Positions 6,912-12,704 of a stretch of 12,704 nt of DNA are shown here, in pieces (the first letter of the stretch is position 1; the number at the start of each line of letters is the position of its first letter). Both the position numbers and the translations under genes were made by a program. The notes under the pieces were generated by a model. That model was not told where the DNA came from. It saw only the letters and a program-made list of their open reading frames with translations, and did not search any database. The DNA is taken from contig JBBKWX010000162.1 of NCBI GenBank assembly GCA_037969175.1, positions 1 through 12,704 on the forward strand, in the 5' to 3' direction. Source of the DNA: JBBKWX01 sp037969175 (GTDB lineage: Bacteria > Bacteroidota > Bacteroidia > AKYH767-A > JBBKVM01).

Positions 6912-8486
6912 TCAGCTTTCAATAAATGGAATTAGAATACTGAAGGTACTTCCACCACCATCATTAGAATCAACTGCCACGCTACCTTCATGTAATTCTG
7001 CAATTGTTTTGACATAGCTCAAACCTAAACCAAAACCTTTAACATTATGAATGTTTCCGGTTGGAACACGGAAAAATTTATCGAATATTTTTTTCTTCAT
7101 TTCGCTATTTAATCCTGTTCCATTATCAGAAACACGAATGATATAATTCGAGTTTTCTACCAAAGTACGGACATGGATTTTAACTCCCTGACCACCATAT
7201 TTACAGGCGTTATCCAACAAATTCATTATAGCATTTGATAGATGTAAAGCATCTACATTTAATACGATGCTCCGGGTACAATAATCCGTAATTATTTCTG
7301 CTTTTACTTTTTCAAATTGAAGTGTAAAAGATTCAATAGCATTTTGAACTATTCTATTCAGATCATATTCTGCTTTTAGTATACCGATACTTCCACTTTC
7401 AAGCCGGTTAAGATCCAGAACACGTTCAATTTGTTCGCTCACCCTGTCGTTTTCATGTTTGATAATGTTGGCAAGCTGAACGACCCTGCTCTTATTGGAA
7501 GAAACTTCTTCTGTTCCCAAAGCCTCGCTTGCAATGAGTATTGTTGAGACTGGAGTCTTAAATTCATGAGCCAGATTATTGATAAAATCATTCTTCAATT
7601 CATCCAGTTTTCTTTGTTTCAACATAACTTGGATGGTGTACATAAAGCTGAATAATAACAGTAATGTAATTGCTGCAGAAGAGATCAAATTGAATCTCAT
7701 CTCATGATAAATAAAATTCTTTTTATCCGGAAATGATAAGGCGATCATATCCCCGGCAGGATTGAAATCGGATGGGAAAAGTACAGCGCTGAATACTGGT
7801 GAAGTATCTATATTTTCTCCGGAATCCCCACGCTTAAACAAAGTGTCTTTGTCGAGACCTGAAACAAGTGCTATGTTATAAGGAAGATACAATCCTCTGC
7901 TATCAAGTTCAGCATTGCAAATTGAATCCAGAAGCTCAGGTTCAGCACGCTTTAATATGTCATCACCCATGAATGTAAATTCACTTAAGATCTCTTCGAT
8001 CAAGCCTGCTTTCTTTGAGGAATTAATAATTGAGTCACTGACATCTCGCAGATGTTTCATTTCATGTTGGACCTTTGATCTATCAGCTTCTATTCTTTTG
8101 ATGATAATCTTATTCTCGAGTGATTGATCAGAGCTCCAGGTGATATGATCGTTGTTATGCGAGACGTTGATCAGGGTATCCTCATTCTCTATTCTGATCT
8201 CTCGATGAAAGACCCTTGGCGCTGGACCTGGCAACTCATCCGGCAAAATCGGTTTTGCAGGATGAGTATTGAATCCATTTGACAAAATACGGTGTCTTAC
8301 AATACTACTTGTCTCTTGTTTCTCAAGTTTGCGTACCACTTCAGCCAGTGATTCGGAAACGCTTCGGTCAAAAGCCTTTCCTGACTCCAGAAAGGAAGCA
8401 CGGATCCAATAAGCCTGCAGCGCCATTATTGCCAGAATAGCAATAACAAACAGAATTATAACAGGCTGAAGAAATTTTCTTGACAT
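6912..8486 (-). CDS. Membrane sensor histidine kinase (RprX-like)
   Basis: This 524-residue inner-membrane sensor kinase has a first transmembrane helix at about 8-28 and an extracytoplasmic sensor region at about 29-265 with no recognised domain. A second helix follows at about 266-288. The HisKA dimerisation domain has NLAHEFKTP with phosphoacceptor H307, and the HATPase domain has the N box NLLDNACKY (N422, N426), G1 SDNGTG (D454, G456), the F box FFRVP and G2 GFGLGLS (484-490). All catalytic motifs are intact. The frame extends to a TTG at 8531, but ATG at 8486 gives MSRKFLQP leading straight into the first helix. The stop is 4 bp before the regulator's ATG. It is divergent from the exported Met/His-rich protein gene, which suggests that protein is an output or a reporter of the sensed condition. 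The signal is unknown. Confidence 0.95.
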   Translation of the reverse strand: MSRKFLQPVIILFVIAILAIMALQAYWIRASFLESGKAFDRSVSESLAEVVRKLEKQETSSIVRHRILSNGFNTHPAKPILPDELPGPAPRVFHREIRIENEDTLINVSHNNDHITWSSDQSLENKIIIKRIEADRSKVQHEMKHLRDVSDSIINSSKKAGLIEEILSEFTFMGDDILKRAEPELLDSICNAELDSRGLYLPYNIALVSGLDKDTLFKRGDSGENIDTSPVFSAVLFPSDFNPAGDMIALSFPDKKNFIYHEMRFNLISSAAITLLLLFSFMYTIQVMLKQRKLDELKNDFINNLAHEFKTPVSTILIASEALGTEEVSSNKSRVVQLANIIKHENDRVSEQIERVLDLNRLESGSIGILKAEYDLNRIVQNAIESFTLQFEKVKAEIITDYCTRSIVLNVDALHLSNAIMNLLDNACKYGGQGVKIHVRTLVENSNYIIRVSDNGTGLNSEMKKKIFDKFFRVPTGNIHNVKGFGLGLSYVKTIAELHEGSVAVDSNDGGGSTFSILIPFIES

Positions 8487-8490
8487 GAAG

Positions 8491-8498
8491 CAAAAATA
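8491..8498 (-). promoter_or_regulatory. Candidate -7 box for the kinase-regulator operon
   Basis: Read on the minus strand the sequence is TATTTTTG, a full match to TAnnTTTG, only 4 bp before the kinase ATG at 8486. If used, transcription would begin at or beside the start codon, giving a leaderless or nearly leaderless mRNA. The nearest TTAAC box is about 27 bp upstream of it. The match could be chance in AT-rich DNA. Confidence 0.4.
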
Positions 8499-8524
8499 CG
8501 GAATGAATAAAGGATCTGACGACT

Positions 8525-8560
8525 TTAACAAGTTTTAACAGCTCTTAACCTGGCATTAAC
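8525..8560. promoter_or_regulatory. Four helically phased TTAAC boxes, candidate response-regulator operator
   Basis: TTAAC occurs at 8525-8529, 8535-8539, 8545-8549 and 8556-8560, with start-to-start spacing of 10, 10 and 11 bp. The boxes are all in the same orientation and on one face of the helix. OmpR/PhoB-family regulators bind as tandem dimers to direct half-sites with about 10-11-bp periodicity, and the neighbouring operon encodes such a regulator. The last box ends 21 bp before the -7 box at 8582, where an activator would overlap a weak -33 region. On the other side it lies about 27 bp from the kinase -7 candidate. The assignment of this regulator to this site is inference. Confidence 0.65.
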
Positions 8561-8581
8561 TTCTTGATTGGGATACACCTT

Positions 8582-8589
8582 TACTTTTG
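8582..8589 (+). promoter_or_regulatory. -7 box of the Met/His-rich cargo gene
   Basis: TACTTTTG matches TAnnTTTG. It lies 28 bp before the ATG at 8618, which predicts a leader of about 20 nt. No TTG sits at the normal -33 distance, and the TTAAC array occupies that position. This fits an activator-dependent promoter. Confidence 0.6.
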
Positions 8590-8617
8590 AGTTAATAATC
8601 TTAAAAACTAAAATATT

Positions 8618-9520
8618 ATGAAAAACTCAAATCAAATTTATGGCATTTTTCTGTTGGTATCCTGTCTGTTGGCCCTACCCTTAGCCGGATTTACACAAGA
8701 TAACGGAAATAAAAAGGCCGAACCCAAAATTAAGATCAAAACTATTGAAAATGTAAATGGGGTTGAAACTGTTGAAGAAAGAGATGCTACTCCTGAGGAA
8801 ATAGAAAAGATGAAAAAGCATCATGAAGAAATGAAAGAACATATGGAACAAAAAGGCATGCATGATGCAGAATTCAAAAAACATATGGATACTATGGGTG
8901 AACATATGAAGAATGTTGAGATCATAATTAATGAAGAAATGGGTGATAGTGGAGAATCGAAATCTGTTCGGAAATTTATCATGAAAGACAAAGATGGAAA
9001 AACCACTGAACTTGAGATCCCCGCTGAACCAGGTAAACCCGGTGAACCAATGATGAAACACAGGATCATGATCAAGGATGGTGAAAATGTATTCGAATTA
9101 AAAGGAGATGAAGCGAGCGATATGATATGGATCGAAGAAAATGAAACAGCTGAAGATGGGAAAGTGATTAAACAAAAAACTATAATTAAAATCATTGATG
9201 CAAAACCGGAGGAGATCCTGAGTGCATTGCCCAATTCAGAACCAATTACCGATAATAATAAGCTTGAATACAAAGAGCTAAATGTTTATCCAAACCCGGC
9301 CGGAGATAATATTACATTAAAGTTTGAACTTCCAAATAAAGGAGATACAAGAATCAAACTTGTTGATTTTGCAGGACGCAATTTATTTGAAGAAACATTA
9401 AGAAATTTCAGTGGTGTGTATGAAAAGAAAATAGATCTGGGCAGAAAAGCACCGGGTACATATCTGTTAAATGTCACACAAAACGGTAAACAAGCTACAC
9501 TAAAAGTGGTGAAGGAATAA
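8618..9520 (+). CDS. Secreted Met/His-rich protein with T9SS sorting domain
   Basis: This 300-residue protein has an N-terminal signal peptide (about 1-26, hydrophobic IFLLVSCLLALPLAGF). Residues about 58-100 form a charged, probably helical segment very rich in Met and His (for example HHEEMKEHM and KKHMDTMGEHM). Residues 105-205 are charged beta-type sequence with repeated KDG turns. The end is a type A T9SS sorting domain (about 222-300): LNVYPNPAGDNITLKFELP, then APGTYLLNV and a final GKQATLKVVKE. It should cross the inner membrane by Sec and the outer membrane by T9SS, and be surface-attached or released. The Met/His cluster could bind copper or another soft metal, but this is inference. 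No family is recognised for the middle. It is divergent from the kinase gene and preceded by the TTAAC array. Confidence 0.85.
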   Translation: MKNSNQIYGIFLLVSCLLALPLAGFTQDNGNKKAEPKIKIKTIENVNGVETVEERDATPEEIEKMKKHHEEMKEHMEQKGMHDAEFKKHMDTMGEHMKNVEIIINEEMGDSGESKSVRKFIMKDKDGKTTELEIPAEPGKPGEPMMKHRIMIKDGENVFELKGDEASDMIWIEENETAEDGKVIKQKTIIKIIDAKPEEILSALPNSEPITDNNKLEYKELNVYPNPAGDNITLKFELPNKGDTRIKLVDFAGRNLFEETLRNFSGVYEKKIDLGRKAPGTYLLNVTQNGKQATLKVVKE

Positions 9521-9538
9521 CAATTCGAATTAATTTAG

Positions 9539-9571
9539 AAAGCCCCGTAGCGCTTTGCCACGGGGTTTTCC
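9539..9571 (+). terminator. Intrinsic terminator after the Met/His-rich cargo gene
   Basis: AAAGCCCCGT (9539-9548) pairs with ACGGGGTTTT (9560-9569), a 10-bp stem with one G-U pair around an 11-nt loop. It lies 19 bp after the stop, and the T-run is part of the descending arm. It is between convergent genes. Read leftward it has only a weak T-tract but may also serve the paralog gene ending at 9593. Confidence 0.85.
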
Positions 9572-9592
9572 TTTAATATGAATCGAAAGAAC

Positions 9593-11074
9593 TTATTGTT
9601 TTATAAACTGTGTTTTAATGGAGATCTCTTCTGAATTTAAAGAGATAAAATATAAGCCCGGATCCAGTTCATCCAGAAACATAACCACATCATTTTTACC
9701 TTGAGTGATCAGGAAATGTTTTTTGATTTTTAGCTGTCCGCTAACATTCAATATTGATATTTGAGCAATGCCTTTTCCTAGCGCATCGAAACTGAATGAA
9801 CAAGCTCCTGTCACGGGATTTGGAGCAACAAGTATCTGTTCTATCTTTTGTTTTGCTTTGACAGCAACCACCGAAGAATAAGTGAACATTCCATCATAGT
9901 CCGTTTGTTTTAAACGGTAATAGCGTGTTCCTGAAAAAAGCTTTGCATCGGAAAGTTCATATAATTTAGTGGTATTGCTGTTTCCTGCACCTTTCCGGGT
10001 ACCAATTGCTTCAAAATTAATTCCATCCTCGGAACGTTCAACAGTGAAAAAATCATTATTGGTTTCTGTGGCTGTAGACCATTCAAGATTTACATAATTA
10101 CTTTTATACTTAGCAGAAAAGTTGAGTAGTTTGATCGGTAATGGAAGAACATTACTTCCTGATAATCTGAAATGACAATTTGAACCTGCATTTCCATCAA
10201 GAGCCATAAAGAATTTCTGACCTGCAGCAACATTATTGATACTGAGGTTTACAGTTCCCCCAGCTGCTGCAGCGCATCCCAGATGCGTCCAGCTGCCGCA
10301 GGAATTTCCCTGAAATACTCCAAGTTGAAATGCATTTCCTGCACCGTTGCATTGAATATTTTCAAAATTAATAACAACTGTTCCCGCAGTTTGAGCAGTA
10401 AATGAATACCATGCAATATTTTCAAAGGTTGATGCACATAGTTGAGCCGGAGTAACATTCATATCTGCTGCAGGGTCATACGTATAATTACATCCCGCAG
10501 TATTATTACCTGTCTGTTGTGGAATAGCTGTGATCTGCATAGGAGCTACACAAGCATCGTTTGAAGCTTGAGGTGAGGATTGAGTAACACAAAGATTAAA
10601 TGTTCCCGCATTTGCAGTTGTTGATCTTGCAGTGATCTGAATATAATACGTTGTACTTACAGTCCAATCTGAAGACATAAATTGGTTTGAAGTTAGATCT
10701 GCGTATTCATTTGATGAACAAACCAAGGCGGATCCAACTGATGTAGAACAGTTCTTATAGATGCGCAACATCATATCTCCCTGTGCAGTTCCTCTTTGAA
10801 GATTGAAGGTCCAACACCCACTTAAAGTAGCAGGTGTAGTAAATTTATACCATACATCTCTATTCACTACTCCGCTTCCATTGGGATTGGATGTACAATA
10901 ATAACCATTACTAAAATCATTTGTTGCTCCAACAGTTGTCCCTGTAACGCAGGATACGCCTCCTGAAAACACCAATGCCGGAGCGAGAGCAGAACATGCA
11001 TTCACTTGCGCATTGCTATTGCTAATACCTGCTAATAGTACAATAGCAACTATTAGTATACGTTTGAGGATCAT
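9593..11074 (-). CDS. Secreted PPC-domain protein with T9SS sorting domain (paralog A)
   Basis: This 493-residue exported protein has a signal peptide MILKRILIVAIVLLAGISNSNAQ (cleaved around residue 22-23). Two beta-sandwich modules of pre-peptidase C-terminal (PPC) type follow: about 25-165 (RDVWYKFTTPATLSGCW, then YYIQITARS) and about 172-306 (NDACVAP, NIAWYSFTA, FFMALDGNAGSNCHF). Cysteines are frequent and could form disulfides. A fibronectin type III-like region (about 311-408, LPIKLLNFSAK to YYRLKQTDYDG) is followed by a T9SS sorting domain (about 415-493, APNPVTG to ISIKTQFIKQ). No catalytic domain is visible, so an adhesive or structural surface role is likely. The frame is open to a TTG at 11122, but ATG at 11074 gives a proper signal peptide. 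It starts one base after the stop of the small gene upstream and is paralogous to 11573-12704. Confidence 0.88.
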   Translation of the reverse strand: MILKRILIVAIVLLAGISNSNAQVNACSALAPALVFSGGVSCVTGTTVGATNDFSNGYYCTSNPNGSGVVNRDVWYKFTTPATLSGCWTFNLQRGTAQGDMMLRIYKNCSTSVGSALVCSSNEYADLTSNQFMSSDWTVSTTYYIQITARSTTANAGTFNLCVTQSSPQASNDACVAPMQITAIPQQTGNNTAGCNYTYDPAADMNVTPAQLCASTFENIAWYSFTAQTAGTVVINFENIQCNGAGNAFQLGVFQGNSCGSWTHLGCAAAAGGTVNLSINNVAAGQKFFMALDGNAGSNCHFRLSGSNVLPLPIKLLNFSAKYKSNYVNLEWSTATETNNDFFTVERSEDGINFEAIGTRKGAGNSNTTKLYELSDAKLFSGTRYYRLKQTDYDGMFTYSSVVAVKAKQKIEQILVAPNPVTGACSFSFDALGKGIAQISILNVSGQLKIKKHFLITQGKNDVVMFLDELDPGLYFISLNSEEISIKTQFIKQ

Positions 11075-11075
11075 A

Positions 11076-11357
11076 TTATTTGGGTTGATATTTGAAATTA
11101 AGACGGTCTGTCTTTTTAACAAATATTACATTTCCATTTTCTTCTGTTTTAACATATCCCATTTCTTCGGGATCGAATGCACGACCGTCTTCGGGATGGA
11201 CTCCGGAAGTGGCATTACTCATTAGATCGACATCTTTTGCCTTATCTTTTACAGGTGTAGAAACATCATATGGGTCAAGAACACCCTGAGCCATAGCTGC
11301 TTCGTTAGCAAAACAAGAAAGCAGAAACACTCCGCATACATGTAGAAATCCTTTCAT
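11076..11357 (-). CDS. Small secreted protein of unknown function
   Basis: This 93-residue protein has an N-terminal signal sequence (MKGFLHVCGVFLLSCFANEAAMAQ). AMA followed by Q is a normal signal peptidase I site at about residue 23. LLSC at 13-16 could be read as a poor lipobox, but the first reading fits better. The mature part, about 70 residues, is acidic and hydrophilic, with GVLDPYDVSTPV, HPEDGRAFDPEEMGYV and GNVIFVKKTDRLNF as landmarks. I do not recognise a family, and no cysteine is left after cleavage. The frame reaches a TTG at 11378, but the ATG at 11357 starts the signal peptide. Its TAA is separated by one base from the ATG of paralog A, so translation is probably coupled. It may be exported with, or act on, that protein. 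Confidence 0.75.
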   Translation of the reverse strand: MKGFLHVCGVFLLSCFANEAAMAQGVLDPYDVSTPVKDKAKDVDLMSNATSGVHPEDGRAFDPEEMGYVKTEENGNVIFVKKTDRLNFKYQPK

Positions 11358-11373
11358 AACCAAAAAAATTTGA

Positions 11374-11387
11374 CGCAAATCTTTGCG
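11374..11387. repeat. CGCAAA hairpin upstream of the small secreted protein gene
   Basis: CGCAAA (11374-11379) and TTTGCG (11382-11387) form a perfect 6-bp stem with a 2-nt loop, 16 bp from the ATG at 11357. The core is the same CGCAAAG motif repeated at 250-380. The rest of the 215-bp gap (11358-11572) shows no convincing leftward promoter and no open frame. Its other feature is the terminator at 11517-11558. Confidence 0.5.
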
Positions 11388-11516
11388 ATTTTCAGATGGC
11401 TATATTACGCCAGGAAAAAGGTGAGGTTGAAGAATAAAGTGGTGATATCTTACAAAAATGATGAAATGTATATTTGATTAAATCTATCTAAGCTACAATT
11501 CAAGCTATTCCTTGAC

Positions 11517-11558
11517 AAAAAAAAAGGATCCGGACTAAAAATTTAATCCGAATCCTTT
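11517..11558 (-). terminator. Strong intrinsic terminator of paralog B
   Basis: On the minus strand a 15-bp stem (11544-11558 with 11523-11537, two G-U pairs) closes a 6-nt loop and is followed by a long T-run (11525 to 11517). It begins 14 bp after the stop of the gene at 11573. It separates that gene from the small gene and paralog A, which therefore need their own promoter. Confidence 0.92.
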
Positions 11559-11572
11559 AAATACTATCGTAT

Positions 11573-12704
11573 TTATTTCTTGATAAATTGAGTTTTTAAA
11601 TTTAAAAACTCAGAATGGAATCTGGAAAAATAAATTCCTGCTTCAAGTTCTTCAAATTTTAATTCAATAGTATTCAATCCTATTTGAACAGGTATCGATC
11701 CACCTTTTTTAACCTGACCCAAAACATTGATCAATTCATAATAGATCGTACCGTCTTGTGGTGATTCAAATTGAAAAGATGAAAAACCATTATTTGGATT
11801 TGGTGATGAAGTCAATAATTCTGTCTTGCTTTTTATTTTGATCGCAATCACTTCTGAATAGGAGAAACGACCATCAAAGTCGGTTTGTTTTATTCTATAA
11901 TAAATTGTTGAGTTAGAAAGTTGATGATCGGTCATCTGATAGTTTCTAACTGTATTACTATTCCCTGCACCTTTACGAGATCCAATAGTTTCAAAATTTC
12001 TTCCATCAACAGATCTTTCAACATTATAGAAATCATTGTTTATTTCAGATCCTGTTGTCCATTCAAGCAGCACCTGATCAGAGATCTGTTTGGCAGTGAA
12101 GCTGAGCAATTCAACCGGTAAAGGGACAATATTTGTTCCTGAAACTATGAAATGGCAATTTGATCCTGCATTTCCATCCAGAGCCATATAAAATTTCTGT
12201 CCTGCTGTAACATTGGTTATGGTCAAAGTAACAGTTCCACCAGCAGCTGCAGAACAACCAAGATTGGTCCAATTTCCACATGATGCACCCTGAAAAACGC
12301 CCAATTGAAAACCACCACCTGCTCCATTGCATTGTATGCTTTGAAATGTAAGCACAATGGAGCCGTTGCTCATTGCAGTAAATGAATACCATGCAATATT
12401 CTCCAGCGTAGTAGCACATAATTGCGCCGGTGTCACATTCGCATCAGCCGGAGCATTATGTGTATAGTTACACCCTGCGGTATTATTTCCGGTTTGCTGA
12501 GGAACAGAAGTAATGCCCATTGGTGTTGCACATGCATCATTGGAAGCCTGGCCTGAACCGCTTGTAATACAAAGATTAAATGTTCCTGTATTTGCAGTGG
12601 TTGATCGAGCTGTTATCTGAATATAGTAAGTAGTGTTTGCGGTCCAATCTCCAGCAGTGAAACTGCTTGAACTAACATCAACATAATTATTACCTGAACA
12701 AACA
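11573..12704 (-). CDS. Secreted PPC-domain protein with T9SS sorting domain (paralog B, 5' end beyond window)
   Basis: The frame is open to the window edge, well beyond the internal ATG at 12520, so 376 C-terminal residues are visible and the start is missing. The extra upstream codons read CSGNNYVDVSS, then TTYYIQITARSTTAN and GTFNLCIT. These match paralog A in the same order, so the ATG at 12520 is an internal methionine. The visible part has the end of a first PPC-like module, a complete second one (NDACATPMGIT to NAGSNCHF), a fibronectin-like region (LPVELLSFTAK to YYRIKQTDFDG) and a T9SS sorting domain ending LNLKTQFIKK. It aligns with paralog A without gaps over the last 323 residues. 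Identity by hand count is about 74% in the PPC module, 60% in the fibronectin-like region and 35% in the sorting domain. A surface structural or adhesive role is inferred. Confidence 0.88.
   Translation of the reverse strand, partial: VCSGNNYVDVSSSSFTAGDWTANTTYYIQITARSTTANTGTFNLCITSGSGQASNDACATPMGITSVPQQTGNNTAGCNYTHNAPADANVTPAQLCATTLENIAWYSFTAMSNGSIVLTFQSIQCNGAGGGFQLGVFQGASCGNWTNLGCSAAAGGTVTLTITNVTAGQKFYMALDGNAGSNCHFIVSGTNIVPLPVELLSFTAKQISDQVLLEWTTGSEINNDFYNVERSVDGRNFETIGSRKGAGNSNTVRNYQMTDHQLSNSTIYYRIKQTDFDGRFSYSEVIAIKIKSKTELLTSSPNPNNGFSSFQFESPQDGTIYYELINVLGQVKKGGSIPVQIGLNTIELKFEELEAGIYFSRFHSEFLNLKTQFIKK

Noticed and set aside
6908..6922. TTG-initiated extension of the response regulator overlapping the kinase stop
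   Set aside because: The ATG at 6907 gives the canonical receiver N-terminus and normal length. The extra five residues match nothing in the family.
8487..8531. TTG-initiated 15-residue extension of the kinase
   Set aside because: It would read through the -7 box candidate and into the TTAAC array, and it places extra residues before a standard first transmembrane helix. ATG at 8486 is the better start.
8681..9273. Two long minus-strand open frames (126 and 150 residues) opposite the Met/His-rich cargo gene
   Set aside because: They lie inside a well-supported coding gene. Their His/Phe- and Ser/Ile-rich translations are what antisense reading of Met/Lys/Glu-rich codons gives. There is no start context or domain.
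11469..11476. Plus-strand TATATTTG, a full match to the -7 consensus TAnnTTTG
   Set aside because: No plus-strand gene follows in this window and the surrounding DNA is very AT-rich. It is most likely a chance match.
9593..12704. Repeated similar sequence as an insertion element or CRISPR-like array
   Set aside because: The similarity is at protein level across two full-length paralogous genes with normal signal and sorting regions. There is no short-period repeat, transposase or terminal inverted repeat.

Overview
The window looks like a chromosomal segment of a low-GC member of the Bacteroidota. The support is three C-terminal type IX secretion (T9SS) sorting domains, Bacteroidota-type -7 boxes (TAnnTTTG), genes without clear Shine-Dalgarno sequences, and an RprX/RprY-like two-component pair. 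No phage, plasmid, insertion-sequence, CRISPR, rRNA or tRNA signature is visible. Four genes whose longest open frame begins at TTG have been restarted at the first good ATG.

Layout. Bases 1-118 hold the 3' end of an unidentified plus-strand gene. Bases 119-398 are a repeat-rich convergent intergenic region with a perfect 24-bp palindrome, a degenerate second copy, a heptamer tandem repeat, an intrinsic terminator and CGCAAAG-type repeats. Bases 399-5336 (minus strand) form a likely three-gene unit: a 1114-residue outer-membrane protein (inactive peptidase-like domain, beta-propeller, beta-barrel), a half-size TauE/SafE membrane protein and an M20D amidohydrolase. Divergent from it is a glyoxalase II-like metallo-hydrolase (5443-6081), followed by another palindrome copy.

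Bases 6209-8486 (minus) carry a response regulator and a membrane histidine kinase. Divergent from the kinase is a T9SS-exported protein with a Met/His-rich helix (8618-9520). The 131-bp divergent gap contains four TTAAC boxes spaced 10, 10 and 11 bp apart, the geometry expected of an OmpR/PhoB-family operator. I infer that the kinase, regulator and exported protein form one signalling module, with the operator overlapping the activator region of the cargo promoter.

Bases 9593-12704 (minus) carry two tandem paralogous T9SS cargo proteins with PPC-like beta-sandwich domains. The second is cut by the window end. Between them is a small secreted protein gene, one base from the first paralog and almost certainly co-transcribed with it. 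A strong terminator (11517-11558) separates the two transcription units.
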